Origin: Actinoplanes sp. NBRC 103695
Lineage (GTDB): Bacteria; Actinomycetota; Actinomycetes; Mycobacteriales; Micromonosporaceae
DNA length: 64,000 bases
Direction: 5' to 3'
NCBI RefSeq assembly: GCF_030269485.1
Contig: NZ_BSTL01000008.1
Span: 62,001 to 126,000 of the forward strand
How positions within the stretch are numbered: position 1 is the first letter of the stretch; every line of letters starts with the position of its first letter. A model generated the notes under the pieces. The model did no database searches and had not been told where the DNA came from. It worked only from the letters and a program-made list of their open reading frames with translations. Positions 41,503 to 50,653 of the stretch are shown in pieces. The position numbers were made by a program, and so were the translations under genes.

Positions 41503-43614
41503 ATGCAGGTTTGGCCTGGTCACCGGTACCCCTTAGGTGCCACGTACGACGGGACCGGCACGAACTTCGCGATCTTCTCCGAGGTGGCAGAGGCAGTCGA
41601 GCTCTGCCTCTTCGACCCCTCGGGCAACGAGCGCAAGGTCCAGCTGCACGAGCAGGACGCTTTCGTCTGGCACGCCTACCTGCCGGGGGTCGAGCCCGGC
41701 CAGCGGTACGGCTATCGCGTCTACGGGCCCTACGACCCGCACCGCGGGTTGCGCTGCAATCCGCACAAGCTGCTGCTCGACCCGTACGCGAGGGCGGTCG
41801 ACTCGGACATCGACTGGCATCCGTCGCTGTACGCGTACGACTTCGACAACCCGGACGAGATGTCGGATCTCGACTCGGCGCCGCACATGGCCAAGGGCGT
41901 GGTGGTCAACCCGTACTTCGACTGGGGCAACGACCGCCGGCCGGACATCCCGTACCACCACTCGGTGATCTACGAGACGCACGTCAAGGGCTTGACCGAG
42001 CGCCACCCGGACGTCCCCAGGGACTTGCGCGGGACGTACGCGGCCATCGGCCACCCGGCGATCATCGAGCATCTGAAGAGCCTGGGCGTGACCGCGGTCG
42101 AGCTCATGCCGGTGCACCAGTTCGTGCACGACAACCGGCTGGTCGATCTGGGCCTGCGCAACTACTGGGGCTACAACACGCTGGGCTTCTTCGCGCCTTA
42201 CCACGGCTATTCCGCGATGGGCGCGCTCGGCCAGCAGACCCAGGAGTTCCGGGGCATGGTCAAGGCGCTGCACGCGGCCGGGATGGAGGTGATCCTGGAC
42301 GTCGTCTACAACCACACGGCGGAGGGCAACCACCTCGGCCCGACGATGAGCCTCAAGGGCATCGACAACCGTACCTACTACCGCCTCGTGGACGATCAGC
42401 CGCTGTTCTACATGGACTACACGGGTACGGGTAACAGCCTGAACGTCCGCAGCCCGCAGAGCCTCCAGCTGATCATGGACTCGCTGCGGTACTGGGTGAC
42501 CGAGATGCACGTGGACGGCTTCCGGTTCGACCTGGCCTCCACGCTGGCCCGTGAGTTCTACGACGTCGACCGGCTGTCCACGTTCTTCGAGGTGGTCCAG
42601 CAGGACCCGGTGGTCGGCCAGGTCAAGCTGATCGCCGAGCCGTGGGATGTCGGCCCGGGCGGTTACCAGGTGGGCAACTTCCCGCCGAACTGGACGGAGT
42701 GGAACGGCAAGTACCGCGACACGGTCCGCGACTTCTGGCGCGGCGAGCCGGCCACGCTGGCCGAGTTCGCGTCGCGCATCACCGGGTCCGCCGACCTCTA
42801 CCAGGACGACGGCCGCAAGCCCTTCCACTCGATCAACTTCGTCACCGCCCACGACGGCTTCACGCTCAACGACCTGGTCTCGTACAACGACAAGCACAAC
42901 GAGGCCAACGGCGAGGAGAACCGGGACGGCGAGAGCCACAACCGGTCGTGGAACTCCGGCGTCGAGGGCCCGACCGACGACCCGCAGGTGCTCGCGCTGC
43001 GTGCCCGGCAGCGCCGCAACTTCCTGGCGACGCTGCTGCTCAGCCAGGGCGTGCCGATGATCTCGCACGGCGACGAGCTGGGCCGCACCCAGGGCGGCAA
43101 CAACAACGCGTACTGCCAGGACTCGGAGATCGCCTGGATCGACTGGGAGAACGCGGACGAGCAGCTGCTCGAGTTCTCCCGCCGGTTGACCGCGTTCCGG
43201 CACCGCCACCAGGTGTTCCAGCGCCGCCGGTTCTTCACCGGGCTGCCGGTGACCGCGCGCGGCGGCGGCGATCCGCTGCCCGACCTGGCCTGGTTCACCC
43301 CGGACGGCCGGCAGATGACCGGCGACGACTGGGGTAACGATTTCGGCCGGGCGGTCGCCCTGTTCGTCAACGGCGAGGGCATCCGCGAGCGCGGGCAGTA
43401 CGGGCAGCGTCACGTGGACAGCTCGTTCCTGCTGTGCTTCAACGCACATGATGCCCCGATCGAGTTCGCCACGCCCCCGGCTGAATATGGCGAGAAGTGG
43501 GAAAGGGTTATCGAGACGGCCGAGCCGTCGCCGGACCGGCCTGCCGTGGTCGAGGCCGGCGGCACCATCCTCGTGCCGGACCGCTCGCTCATCGTTTTGG
43601 ACAGGACGGTTTGA
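41503..43614 (+). CDS. glgX: Glycogen debranching enzyme GlgX
   Basis: AAGGAG precedes the ATG at 41503. The 703-residue GH13 protein starts with a CBM48-type domain (VWPGHRYPLGATYDGTGTNFAIFSEVAEAVELCLF) and has GH13 motifs YNHTAEGN, GFRFDLAS (nucleophile Asp), LIAEPWDVG (acid Glu) and FVTAHDGFTL (Asp). GlgX removes short branches left by phosphorylase, and in actinobacteria it is known as TreX when grouped with treY and treZ. The downstream treY start overlaps its stop in TGATG, so the operon turns glycogen into trehalose. Confidence 0.96.
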   Translation: MQVWPGHRYPLGATYDGTGTNFAIFSEVAEAVELCLFDPSGNERKVQLHEQDAFVWHAYLPGVEPGQRYGYRVYGPYDPHRGLRCNPHKLLLDPYARAVDSDIDWHPSLYAYDFDNPDEMSDLDSAPHMAKGVVVNPYFDWGNDRRPDIPYHHSVIYETHVKGLTERHPDVPRDLRGTYAAIGHPAIIEHLKSLGVTAVELMPVHQFVHDNRLVDLGLRNYWGYNTLGFFAPYHGYSAMGALGQQTQEFRGMVKALHAAGMEVILDVVYNHTAEGNHLGPTMSLKGIDNRTYYRLVDDQPLFYMDYTGTGNSLNVRSPQSLQLIMDSLRYWVTEMHVDGFRFDLASTLAREFYDVDRLSTFFEVVQQDPVVGQVKLIAEPWDVGPGGYQVGNFPPNWTEWNGKYRDTVRDFWRGEPATLAEFASRITGSADLYQDDGRKPFHSINFVTAHDGFTLNDLVSYNDKHNEANGEENRDGESHNRSWNSGVEGPTDDPQVLALRARQRRNFLATLLLSQGVPMISHGDELGRTQGGNNNAYCQDSEIAWIDWENADEQLLEFSRRLTAFRHRHQVFQRRRFFTGLPVTARGGGDPLPDLAWFTPDGRQMTGDDWGNDFGRAVALFVNGEGIRERGQYGQRHVDSSFLLCFNAHDAPIEFATPPAEYGEKWERVIETAEPSPDRPAVVEAGGTILVPDRSLIVLDRTV

Positions 43615-45884
43615 TGACCCCTACCGGCACCTATCGCGTCCAGGTACGTCCCGATTTCCCGTTGAAGAGCACCGCCGAACTCGCCGATTACCTGGCCGAC
43701 CTGGGTGTCAGTCATCTGTACACCGCGCCGCTGCTGACCGCGGCGCCCGGCTCGGAGCACGGCTACGACGTTGTCGATCACGCAAGGGTCAACCCGGCGA
43801 TCGGCGGCGAGGAGGGCCGCCTCGCGCTGAACAAGGCGCTGGAGGCGGCCGGGCTGGGCCTGGTCGTCGACATCGTGCCGAACCACGCCGGGGTGGCCGT
43901 GCCCGCCGCCAACCCGTCCTGGTGGGACGTCCTCAAGAACGGCACGGATTCCGCGTACGCGAGCTGGTACGACATCGACTTCGATCGCGGGCGCATCCTG
44001 ATCCCGGTGCTGGCCGACGACCCGGCGGCGCTCGACGAGTTGCGCGTCGAGGACGGGGAGCTGCGCTACTACGACAAGCGCTACCCGATCGCCGACGGGA
44101 CCGGCGAGGGCACGCCGCGTGAGGTGCACGACCGGCAGCACTACGAGCTGGTCAACTGGACGCGCGGCGACACCGACCTGACCTACCGGCGGTTCTTCGC
44201 GATCACCGACCTGGCCGGCCTGCGCGTCGAGGACCCGGCGGTCTTCGAGGCCACCCACGCCGAGGTGCTGCGCTGGGTCACGGAGGGCTCGGTGCAGGGC
44301 ATCCGGGTCGACCACCCGGACGGGCTGCGCGACCCCGGGCAGTACTTCGAGCGGCTGCGCGACGCGGCGCCGGAGGCCTGGCTGGTGGTGGAGAAGATCC
44401 TGGAGCCGGGGGAGAGCCTGCCCGCCTGGCCGATCGCCGGCACCACCGGGTACGACGTGATGGCCGAGGTCTGCGGCGTCTTCGTCGACGGTTCCACGGA
44501 GGCGTTCTTCGACACCCTCGACCATCACCTGACCGGCGGCGACCGGACCTGGCAGGACCTGGTCCACGAGACCAAACTGCACGTGGCGACGACGATGCTC
44601 GCCGCCGAGCTCGGGCGGATGGCCAGGCTCGTACCCGAGATCGAGAGCGCGCCTCGCGCCCTGGCCGAGCTGGCCGCCTGTTTCCCGGTCTACCGCTCCT
44701 ACCTCCCGGACGGCTCCCGGCACCTGGCCAGGGCCCGCTCCGAGGCGGGTCGGCGACGGCCCGCCCTCATTCCCGACCTGGACGCGCTGACCGGCCGGCT
44801 GCGCAACCCGGACGACGAGCTGGCCATCCGGTTCCAGCAGTTCACCGGCGCGGTCATGGCCAAGGGCGTGGAGGACACCGCGTTCTACCGCTGGACCAGG
44901 TTCACCGCGCGCAACGAGGTGGGCAACGACCCGGCCAAGTTCGGTGTCTCCACCGACGAGTTCCACGAGTGCGCCGGCGAGCGCGGCCGCACCTGGCCCG
45001 AGGCGATGACCAGCCTGTCCACCCACGACACCAAGCGCAGCGAGGACGTCCGGGCCAGGCTCGCGGTGCTCGCCGAGCTGCCCGGCGACTGGACCGAGCT
45101 GGTGCGCCGCTGGGTGCGGATCAACCCTCTGCCCGACCCGTCGCTGGCCCATCTGGTCTGGCAGGCCGCGGTGGGTGCGTGGCCGATCTCACGGGAGAGA
45201 CTTCACGCGTACGCGGTGAAGGCCGCGCGCGAGGCCGCAGCCTCGACCACGTGGACCCGCCCCGACGAGGGTTTCGAGACGGCGTTGCGCGCGATGGTCG
45301 ACCGGATCTACGACGACCCCGCGCTGCACGACGAGGTGGCCCGGTTCGCCGCCACGATCACGGCGCCGGGCTGGTCCAACTCGCTGGGCCAGAAACTCGT
45401 GCAGCTGACCATGCCCGGGGTGCCCGACGTCTACCAGGGCTCCGAGCTGTGGGACCTGTCGCTGGTCGACCCGGACAACCGCCGCCCGGTGGACTTCGCC
45501 GCGCGGCGCGAGCTGCTGGCCCGGCTGGACGACGGGTGGCTGCCGCCGGTGGACGAGACCGGCGCGGCCAAGCTGCTGGTCACCAGCCGTGCACTGCGGC
45601 TGCGGCGGCGCCGGCCGGAACTGTTCGACGGCTACCGCCCGGTCTTCGCGGAGGGCCGGCTCGGCGAGCACGTGCTGGCCTTCGACCGGGGCGGCGCGGT
45701 GACCGTGGCCACCCGGCTGCCGGTCGGATTGTCACGCCACGGCGGGTGGCAGGACACCACCTTGTCACTGCGGGGCAACACCTGGACGGAAGTATTGACG
45801 AACACGGTGTACGGCGGTGACCGCCTGGCCGTGGCCGACCTTCTCGACACGTACCCGGTGGCATTGCTGGTGAAGGAATCATGA
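43614..45884 (+). CDS. treY: Maltooligosyl trehalose synthase
   Basis: The ATG overlaps the glgX stop (43612-43616). The 756-residue GH13 enzyme begins GTYRVQVRPDFPLKSTAELADYLADLGVSHLYTAPLL, with VPNHAGVAVP, GIRVDHPDGL (nucleophile), WLVVEKILEPGESLP (acid) and SLSTHDTKRSEDVRARL, all typical of TreY. It isomerises the reducing-end alpha-1,4 bond of maltodextrins to alpha-1,1. It is coupled to treZ downstream through ATGA at 45881-45884. Confidence 0.96.
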   Translation: MTPTGTYRVQVRPDFPLKSTAELADYLADLGVSHLYTAPLLTAAPGSEHGYDVVDHARVNPAIGGEEGRLALNKALEAAGLGLVVDIVPNHAGVAVPAANPSWWDVLKNGTDSAYASWYDIDFDRGRILIPVLADDPAALDELRVEDGELRYYDKRYPIADGTGEGTPREVHDRQHYELVNWTRGDTDLTYRRFFAITDLAGLRVEDPAVFEATHAEVLRWVTEGSVQGIRVDHPDGLRDPGQYFERLRDAAPEAWLVVEKILEPGESLPAWPIAGTTGYDVMAEVCGVFVDGSTEAFFDTLDHHLTGGDRTWQDLVHETKLHVATTMLAAELGRMARLVPEIESAPRALAELAACFPVYRSYLPDGSRHLARARSEAGRRRPALIPDLDALTGRLRNPDDELAIRFQQFTGAVMAKGVEDTAFYRWTRFTARNEVGNDPAKFGVSTDEFHECAGERGRTWPEAMTSLSTHDTKRSEDVRARLAVLAELPGDWTELVRRWVRINPLPDPSLAHLVWQAAVGAWPISRERLHAYAVKAAREAAASTTWTRPDEGFETALRAMVDRIYDDPALHDEVARFAATITAPGWSNSLGQKLVQLTMPGVPDVYQGSELWDLSLVDPDNRRPVDFAARRELLARLDDGWLPPVDETGAAKLLVTSRALRLRRRRPELFDGYRPVFAEGRLGEHVLAFDRGGAVTVATRLPVGLSRHGGWQDTTLSLRGNTWTEVLTNTVYGGDRLAVADLLDTYPVALLVKES

Positions 45885-47617
45885 CCGTCTTCGAAGTGTG
45901 GGCGCCCGAGAAGGACGCCGTCCAGGTGCTGGTCGCGGGCAGTCGCCGGCCGATGGAGCGGGACGACGACGGCTGGTGGCGCCTCGACGTGCCCGAGGCC
46001 GGGCCGGGCACCGACTACGCGTACGTATTGCCGGATGACGACACGCCGCTACCCGACCCGCGGTCGCTGTGGCAGCCTGAGGGCGTGCACGGACCCAGCC
46101 GGGTTTACGACCATTCGTCCTTCGACTGGTCGGACGGCGCCTGGACCGGCCGCCAGCTGCCGGGTTCCGTCCTGTACGAGATGCACGTCGGTACCTTCAC
46201 CCCCGAGGGCACCTTCGACGCCGCCATCGAGCGTCTGGACCACCTCGTCGACCTCGGCGTCGACCTGGTCGAGCTGCTGCCGGTCAACTCGTTCAACGGC
46301 GAGTACAACTGGGGCTACGACGGCGTCTGCTGGTTCGCGCCGCACGAGGCGTACGGCGGCCCGGACGCTCTGAAGCGCTTCGTCGACGCCGCCCACGGCA
46401 AAGGCCTCGGCGTGCTGCTCGACGTCGTCTACAACCACTTCGGCCCGAGCGGGGCGTACGCGCCGAGGTTCGCGCCCTACCTGCACACCGCCGCCAGCAA
46501 CCCGTGGGGCGCCGCGGTCAACCTGGACGGGCCGCTCTCCGACGGCGTCCGGCGGTACATCGTCGACAGTATGATCGGCTGGCTTCGCGACTACCACGTG
46601 GACGGTCTGCGCCTCGACGCCGTGCACGCGTTCGTCGACGAGACCGCGATCCACCTGCTCGAGGACATGGCGATCGAGGTGGAGGGCCTCTCCACCCACC
46701 TGGGCCGGCCGCTGTCGCTGATCGCCGAGTCCGACCTGAACGACCCGACCCTGATCACCCCGCGCGAGGCGGGCGGCTTCGGCCTGACCGCCCAGTGGGA
46801 CGACGACGTGCATCACGTGCTGCACGCGCTGCTGACTGGCGAGCGGCAGGGCTACTACGGCGACTTCGGCTCGCTGGAAAGCCTGGAGGCCGTGCTGACC
46901 GGGGCGTTCTTCCACGCCGGGACGTGGTCCAGCTTCCGCCGCCGCCGCCACGGCCGCACGGTCGACCGGCAGACGACCGCCGGGCACCGCTTCGTCGCGT
47001 ACCTGCAGAACCACGACCAGATCGGCAACCGGGCGGTGGGTGACCGGATCTCCGCGACCCTGTCGCCGGGCCTGCTGAAATGCGGGGCGACGCTGCTGTT
47101 CACGTCGCCGTTCACGCCGATGCTGTTCATGGGTGAGGAGTGGGCGGCCAGCAACCCGTGGCAGTTCTTCACCAGTCACCCCGAGCCCGAGCTCGCCGCC
47201 GCGGTGCGGAACGGGCGGCGCAGCGAGTTCGCCACCCACGGCTGGGACGCGACGGACGTGCCCGACCCGCAGGACCCGGCGACCTTCGCCCGCTCCAAGC
47301 TGGACTGGTCCGAGCTCGGCAAGCCCGGCCACGAGGAGATCCTCGATCTCTACAAGCGGCTGATCGCGCTGCGGCGCGCCTACGCCGACCTGTCCGACCC
47401 GCGCCTGGACCGGGTCGAGGTCCAGCACGGCGACCAGTACGTGGTGATGCGCCGCGGGCGTTGCGCGGTGGCGGTCAACCTGGCGCCGGTCGCGCAGACC
47501 CTGCACCTGCCGGCCGTGCCGTCCAAGGTGCTCGTCGCCACCGAGCCCGGGGTGGTGCTCCAGCGCGACCGGGTCGAGCTGCCTGCCGAGTCCGCCGTGG
47601 TGGTCTACGGCCGCTGA
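45881..47617 (+). CDS. treZ: Maltooligosyl trehalose trehalohydrolase
   Basis: The ATG overlaps the treY stop (ATGA). The 578-residue GH13 enzyme has an N-terminal CBM48-like domain (FEVWAPEKDAVQVLVAG), YEMHVGTFTPEGTFDAAIERL, VVYNHFGPSG, GLRLDAVHAF (nucleophile), LIAESDLNDP (acid) and LQNHDQIGNRAVGDR, matching TreZ. It releases trehalose from maltooligosyl trehalose. No treS or otsA is in the window. The operon probably ends here, as a repeat-rich 414-bp gap follows. Confidence 0.96.
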   Translation: MTVFEVWAPEKDAVQVLVAGSRRPMERDDDGWWRLDVPEAGPGTDYAYVLPDDDTPLPDPRSLWQPEGVHGPSRVYDHSSFDWSDGAWTGRQLPGSVLYEMHVGTFTPEGTFDAAIERLDHLVDLGVDLVELLPVNSFNGEYNWGYDGVCWFAPHEAYGGPDALKRFVDAAHGKGLGVLLDVVYNHFGPSGAYAPRFAPYLHTAASNPWGAAVNLDGPLSDGVRRYIVDSMIGWLRDYHVDGLRLDAVHAFVDETAIHLLEDMAIEVEGLSTHLGRPLSLIAESDLNDPTLITPREAGGFGLTAQWDDDVHHVLHALLTGERQGYYGDFGSLESLEAVLTGAFFHAGTWSSFRRRRHGRTVDRQTTAGHRFVAYLQNHDQIGNRAVGDRISATLSPGLLKCGATLLFTSPFTPMLFMGEEWAASNPWQFFTSHPEPELAAAVRNGRRSEFATHGWDATDVPDPQDPATFARSKLDWSELGKPGHEEILDLYKRLIALRRAYADLSDPRLDRVEVQHGDQYVVMRRGRCAVAVNLAPVAQTLHLPAVPSKVLVATEPGVVLQRDRVELPAESAVVVYGR

Positions 47618-48031
47618 CGGACTGAGCCGGGGTTCGGGTCGCCCGGCCGGGTGACGCGGCCGCGCGGGTGCGGCGGCCCGGGTGCCGCCGTGGCGTGTCG
47701 AGCCGGGGTGGGTCGAGCCGGGGTGGGTCGAGCCGGGACCTGGCCCGGCCAGGCGCACCCGGCGATGCTCGGCGCCGGGGTGACGCCGCGGGTGGGTGGA
47801 GCCGGGACCTGGGTCGGCCAGGCGCATGCCGCGATGATCGGCGCCGGGGTGACGCCGCGGGTGGGTGGAGCCGGGACCGGGGTCGGTCAGGCGCACGCGG
47901 CGATGATCGGCGCCGGGGTGACGCCGGGACGTGTCGTGCCGGGCGGGGTTGCCGCGGGCGCTGATGGGCTGAGCGGACGGTGACCCGGGGTGGGATGCCG
48001 GGATGTCGCACCCATGCGCCACGATGGCTCC
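47618..48031. other. Repeat-rich intergenic region after treZ
   Basis: No gene is supported. It carries a short GTCGAGCCGGGGTGG-type repeat (three copies near 47697-47730) followed by a 69-bp repeat. Although frames are open on both strands, this comes from the repeat length being a multiple of three and from GC bias; no ribosome site or family match is evident. Confidence 0.6.
47731..47937. repeat. 69-bp tandem repeat (3 copies)
   Basis: AGCCGGGACC recurs at 47731, 47800 and 47869, a fixed 69-bp period over three units with only a few changes (for example GACCTGGCCC / GACCTGGGTC / GACCGGGGTC). It could be a variable-number locus among strains. Confidence 0.92.
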
Positions 48032-48433
48032 ATGTCGTCATCGCGCAGGCACTTGCCGTCGTGGCTCGGGGGGCACAGCCACGGCCACAAGCGGACGCGG
48101 AAGAAGAAGCGGGACTGGACTCCCGACTGCGGCTTCTGCGACTGCGACCTGCCCTGCTGCGACTTCGGCCTGCTCTCCACCTCGCTGCTGCTGGCCGCCC
48201 GGACGCCGATGTCCGAGCGGGCCGCCACCACGGCCATCCGGGGCTACCGGCGCTTCCTCTCGCCGCGGGTGCCGGTGCGGTGCCGCTTCGAGCCGTCCTG
48301 TTCCGCGTACGCGCTGGAGGCGGTGAACCGGCACGGAACGCGCGCCGGGCTCCGCCTCGCCGCCGCCCGGCTGCGTCGCTGCCGCCCGGGTGTGCCGTAC
48401 GGAACGCATGATCCTGTCCCACACGACCGCTGA
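48032..48433 (+). CDS. yidD: Membrane protein insertion efficiency factor YidD with Cys/His-rich N-terminus
   Basis: From ATG 48032 (MSSSRRHLPSW) the product is 133 residues. The YidD core is plain: RGYRRFLSPRVPVRCRFEPSCSAYALEAVNRHGTRAGLRLAAARLRRCRPG, with THDPVP near the end. YidD helps YidC-dependent membrane insertion and is usually near rpmH/rnpA/yidC; here it is away from that locus. The first 60 residues are an unusual extension with GGHSHGHKRTRKKK and GFCDCDLPCCDF, five Cys in a row region that might bind a metal. Alternative upstream starts exist but lack a ribosome site. Confidence 0.88.
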   Translation: MSSSRRHLPSWLGGHSHGHKRTRKKKRDWTPDCGFCDCDLPCCDFGLLSTSLLLAARTPMSERAATTAIRGYRRFLSPRVPVRCRFEPSCSAYALEAVNRHGTRAGLRLAAARLRRCRPGVPYGTHDPVPHDR

Positions 48434-48444
48434 GGAGGCGTGCT

Positions 48445-49551
48445 TTGGGTGACCCGAGCCGCCGGATCTGGCCGCCCCGACTCCGGGGCGATCAGCACGT
48501 CGAGACCACTGACGATCTGCTCGCCGACCCCTTCCCGACGGAACCGCCGACGTTGGCGGAGCCGGAGTCCGTCGCTGCGCCGCCGCCGCGGCTCACGCTG
48601 GCCGCGGTGCGTCTCGCCGCGCTTGGCCTGGCCCTGGTGCTGACCATCGGGATCACCATGGCCCGGCTGTTCGTCGGCGGGCCGCCGTCGATCGAGGAGC
48701 TGCGGGCGACGGCGGGGGTGGACGGCTGGTCGACGCTCGTGATCGGGGTCAAGGATGATCAGCCGGGCACGGCGTTCCGGGACCCGGCCACGGGCATCTG
48801 GTCCGGGTTCGACATCGACGTCGCCTACATGGTCGCCGAGGATCTGGGGTTCCGCCGCAGCGAGGTGCGCTTCTACGGGCTGGAGAGTGAGGACCGGGCC
48901 CGGATGCAGGCGACCGATCTGCGCGGCGAGCGGGTGCCGGTGCAGATGGTCATCGCCAGCTACAGCATCACGCCCGACCGGGAGGCACGGGACGAGGTTA
49001 CTTTCTCCCAGTCCTACCTCTACACCGAGCAGTCGGTGCTCACCCTGGCAGGTCACTCGAAGGTGTCCGCGCTGGAGGACTTCCGCGGTAAGAAGGTCTG
49101 CTCACTGTCCACTGCGACCAGTGTCAGCGCCCCGGAGAAGGCCGGCGCGGCCGTGCACCAGCGCAACCGGATCAGCGAGTGCGTGGAGGAGCTGCGGGAG
49201 GGCAAGGTCGAGGCCGTCTCCACCGACGCGGCGATCCTGGCCGGGTACAAGGCGAAGTACCCGAAGGAGTTCGCGCACTGGGACCTCGGCCTGGACACCA
49301 CCGAACGCTGGGGCGTCAACGTCGGGCAGAACCAGGCGTTGAAGACGCTGGTCGATCTCACCTTCTACCGGTCGCTCAAGGATCCGAGCGACAACCGCTG
49401 GGAGGACGCCTTCCAGCGTAACTTCCTGTCCGAGGCCCCGGCCAACAATCGGCCGGTGAACGCGGTGAACACGCCGATCGCGCAGGGCCAGCAGCCCGAC
49501 GTGGTGAAACCGGACGTGCGTGAGCAGCCGTGGGAGCGGGACATCCCATGA
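48445..49551 (+). CDS. Membrane-anchored glutamate/glutamine-type solute-binding protein
   Basis: The start is a TTG at 48445 six bases after GGAGG. The 368-residue protein has a cytosolic acidic/Pro N-tail of about 50 residues, one membrane helix (LAALGLALVLTIGITMARLF) and an outside family 3 binding domain: LVIGVKDDQPGTAFRDPATGIWSGFDIDVAYMVAEDLG, VIASYSITPDREARDEVTFSQSYLYTEQS, KVCSLSTATSV and VEAVSTDAAILAGY. It resembles mycobacterial GlnH but is anchored by a helix, not a lipid, and no ABC permease follows. The next gene overlaps its stop (ATGA). A sensing role is likelier than transport. Confidence 0.85.
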   Translation: MGDPSRRIWPPRLRGDQHVETTDDLLADPFPTEPPTLAEPESVAAPPPRLTLAAVRLAALGLALVLTIGITMARLFVGGPPSIEELRATAGVDGWSTLVIGVKDDQPGTAFRDPATGIWSGFDIDVAYMVAEDLGFRRSEVRFYGLESEDRARMQATDLRGERVPVQMVIASYSITPDREARDEVTFSQSYLYTEQSVLTLAGHSKVSALEDFRGKKVCSLSTATSVSAPEKAGAAVHQRNRISECVEELREGKVEAVSTDAAILAGYKAKYPKEFAHWDLGLDTTERWGVNVGQNQALKTLVDLTFYRSLKDPSDNRWEDAFQRNFLSEAPANNRPVNAVNTPIAQGQQPDVVKPDVREQPWERDIP

Positions 49552-50573
49552 CCGACATCTACGTCAAGGACGGCGGGATCGCGCCCCGGCGCCGGCGGGC
49601 GCAACTCAACTGGCTGCTCACCGCGCTGCCCGCGTTCCCGCTGGTCCTGCTCGTGCTGCGGGTCTGGTACCTGAGCCGGCAGGACCTGCCGACCATGCTG
49701 CTGCTGGTGCAGTACATCAGCCCGCTCGGCATGATCAGCGCGCTCGGCATCACGCTGATCTGGGCGGTGCCCGCGGTCATCCTGGTGCTCCGGGTGCTCG
49801 GCGGGATCCTGCTGGTCAGCGCGCCCGCCGAGGCCGGCCGGTCGCTGCTCGCGGTGACCGCGCTGCGGATGCCGGACTGGGTGGTGCTGCTCGCCGCCGG
49901 GCTGGCCGGGCTCACCTGGCAGCTTCGGCTGCTGCCGGTGCTGTTCATGCTCGTCGTCGCGATCATGGGGCTGACCGCGGTGCAGCGGTTCCAGGCCGAC
50001 CGGTGGCTGATCCCCTGGGTGACGCTGGGCGTACCCGTCCTGGTCGGAATCCTGGTCCTGATCTTCATGGCGCCGGGCATCCGGGACGCCGTGGCCGTCG
50101 GGGAGTACGACACCGCGTTGCTGCTCGGCGTACCCCCGCTGTTGGGTCCTCTCCTCACCGGGCCCGTGCCCGACCGTGCCGCGCGTTTCGCCACCCATTG
50201 GCCCGCCGTGGTCGCGGCCCTGGTCGCACCGCTCGTCGTCGGGCTGCTCTTCCTCCGGGCGCCGGTCCTGCCGAACAGCGCGGTGGAGATCGGGCCTGCC
50301 GGCGGGCCGGTCACCGACGTGGTCCGCGGGCAGCTGATCGCGGTCGACGACACCTCGACCACCGTGCTGGACCGGGGCGGGCAGGTCACCTTCCTGCCCA
50401 ACGACCGGGTCCGGTCCAAGACGTTGTGCCCCGAGCCGGTGCACGGGCCGGACAGCGTCGTGGTGGTCCGCGGCTGGGCCGCCGAGGCCTCCGCACTCAC
50501 CTGGGTGGCACCCACCAGACGTGTCACCGAGATCGATCAGCGGTGCCTGGGCAGGCCGCTTTCGCCCAGCTGA
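49548..50573 (+). CDS. Multi-pass membrane protein coupled to the binding protein
   Basis: The ATG at 49548 overlaps the preceding stop in ATGA. The 341-residue protein has about seven hydrophobic segments in the first 235 residues (LLTALPAFPLVLLVLRVWYL, ISALGITLIWAVPAVILVLRVL and others) and a C-terminal soluble domain of about 105 residues (GQLIAVDDTSTTVLDRGGQVTFLPNDRV, VVVVRGWAAEASAL) with two Cys that could pair. I do not recognise a family. By position it may relay binding of an amino acid from the upstream protein, like GlnX in mycobacteria, but sequence kinship is not shown. Confidence 0.75.
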   Translation: MTDIYVKDGGIAPRRRRAQLNWLLTALPAFPLVLLVLRVWYLSRQDLPTMLLLVQYISPLGMISALGITLIWAVPAVILVLRVLGGILLVSAPAEAGRSLLAVTALRMPDWVVLLAAGLAGLTWQLRLLPVLFMLVVAIMGLTAVQRFQADRWLIPWVTLGVPVLVGILVLIFMAPGIRDAVAVGEYDTALLLGVPPLLGPLLTGPVPDRAARFATHWPAVVAALVAPLVVGLLFLRAPVLPNSAVEIGPAGGPVTDVVRGQLIAVDDTSTTVLDRGGQVTFLPNDRVRSKTLCPEPVHGPDSVVVVRGWAAEASALTWVAPTRRVTEIDQRCLGRPLSPS

Positions 50574-50653
50574 CAACGTTTTCCTGGGCGGCATCTGCGG
50601 CGCGCCGCCCACCGGCTAGAGACACGGTGGACATGACCTGGCAAGCTCTCGCC

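Noticed and set aside
47651-47983. A 110-codon frame through the 69-bp repeats
   Set aside because: Both strands are open here because the repeat length is a multiple of three; no ribosome site and no recognisable fold. Treated as repeat DNA only.
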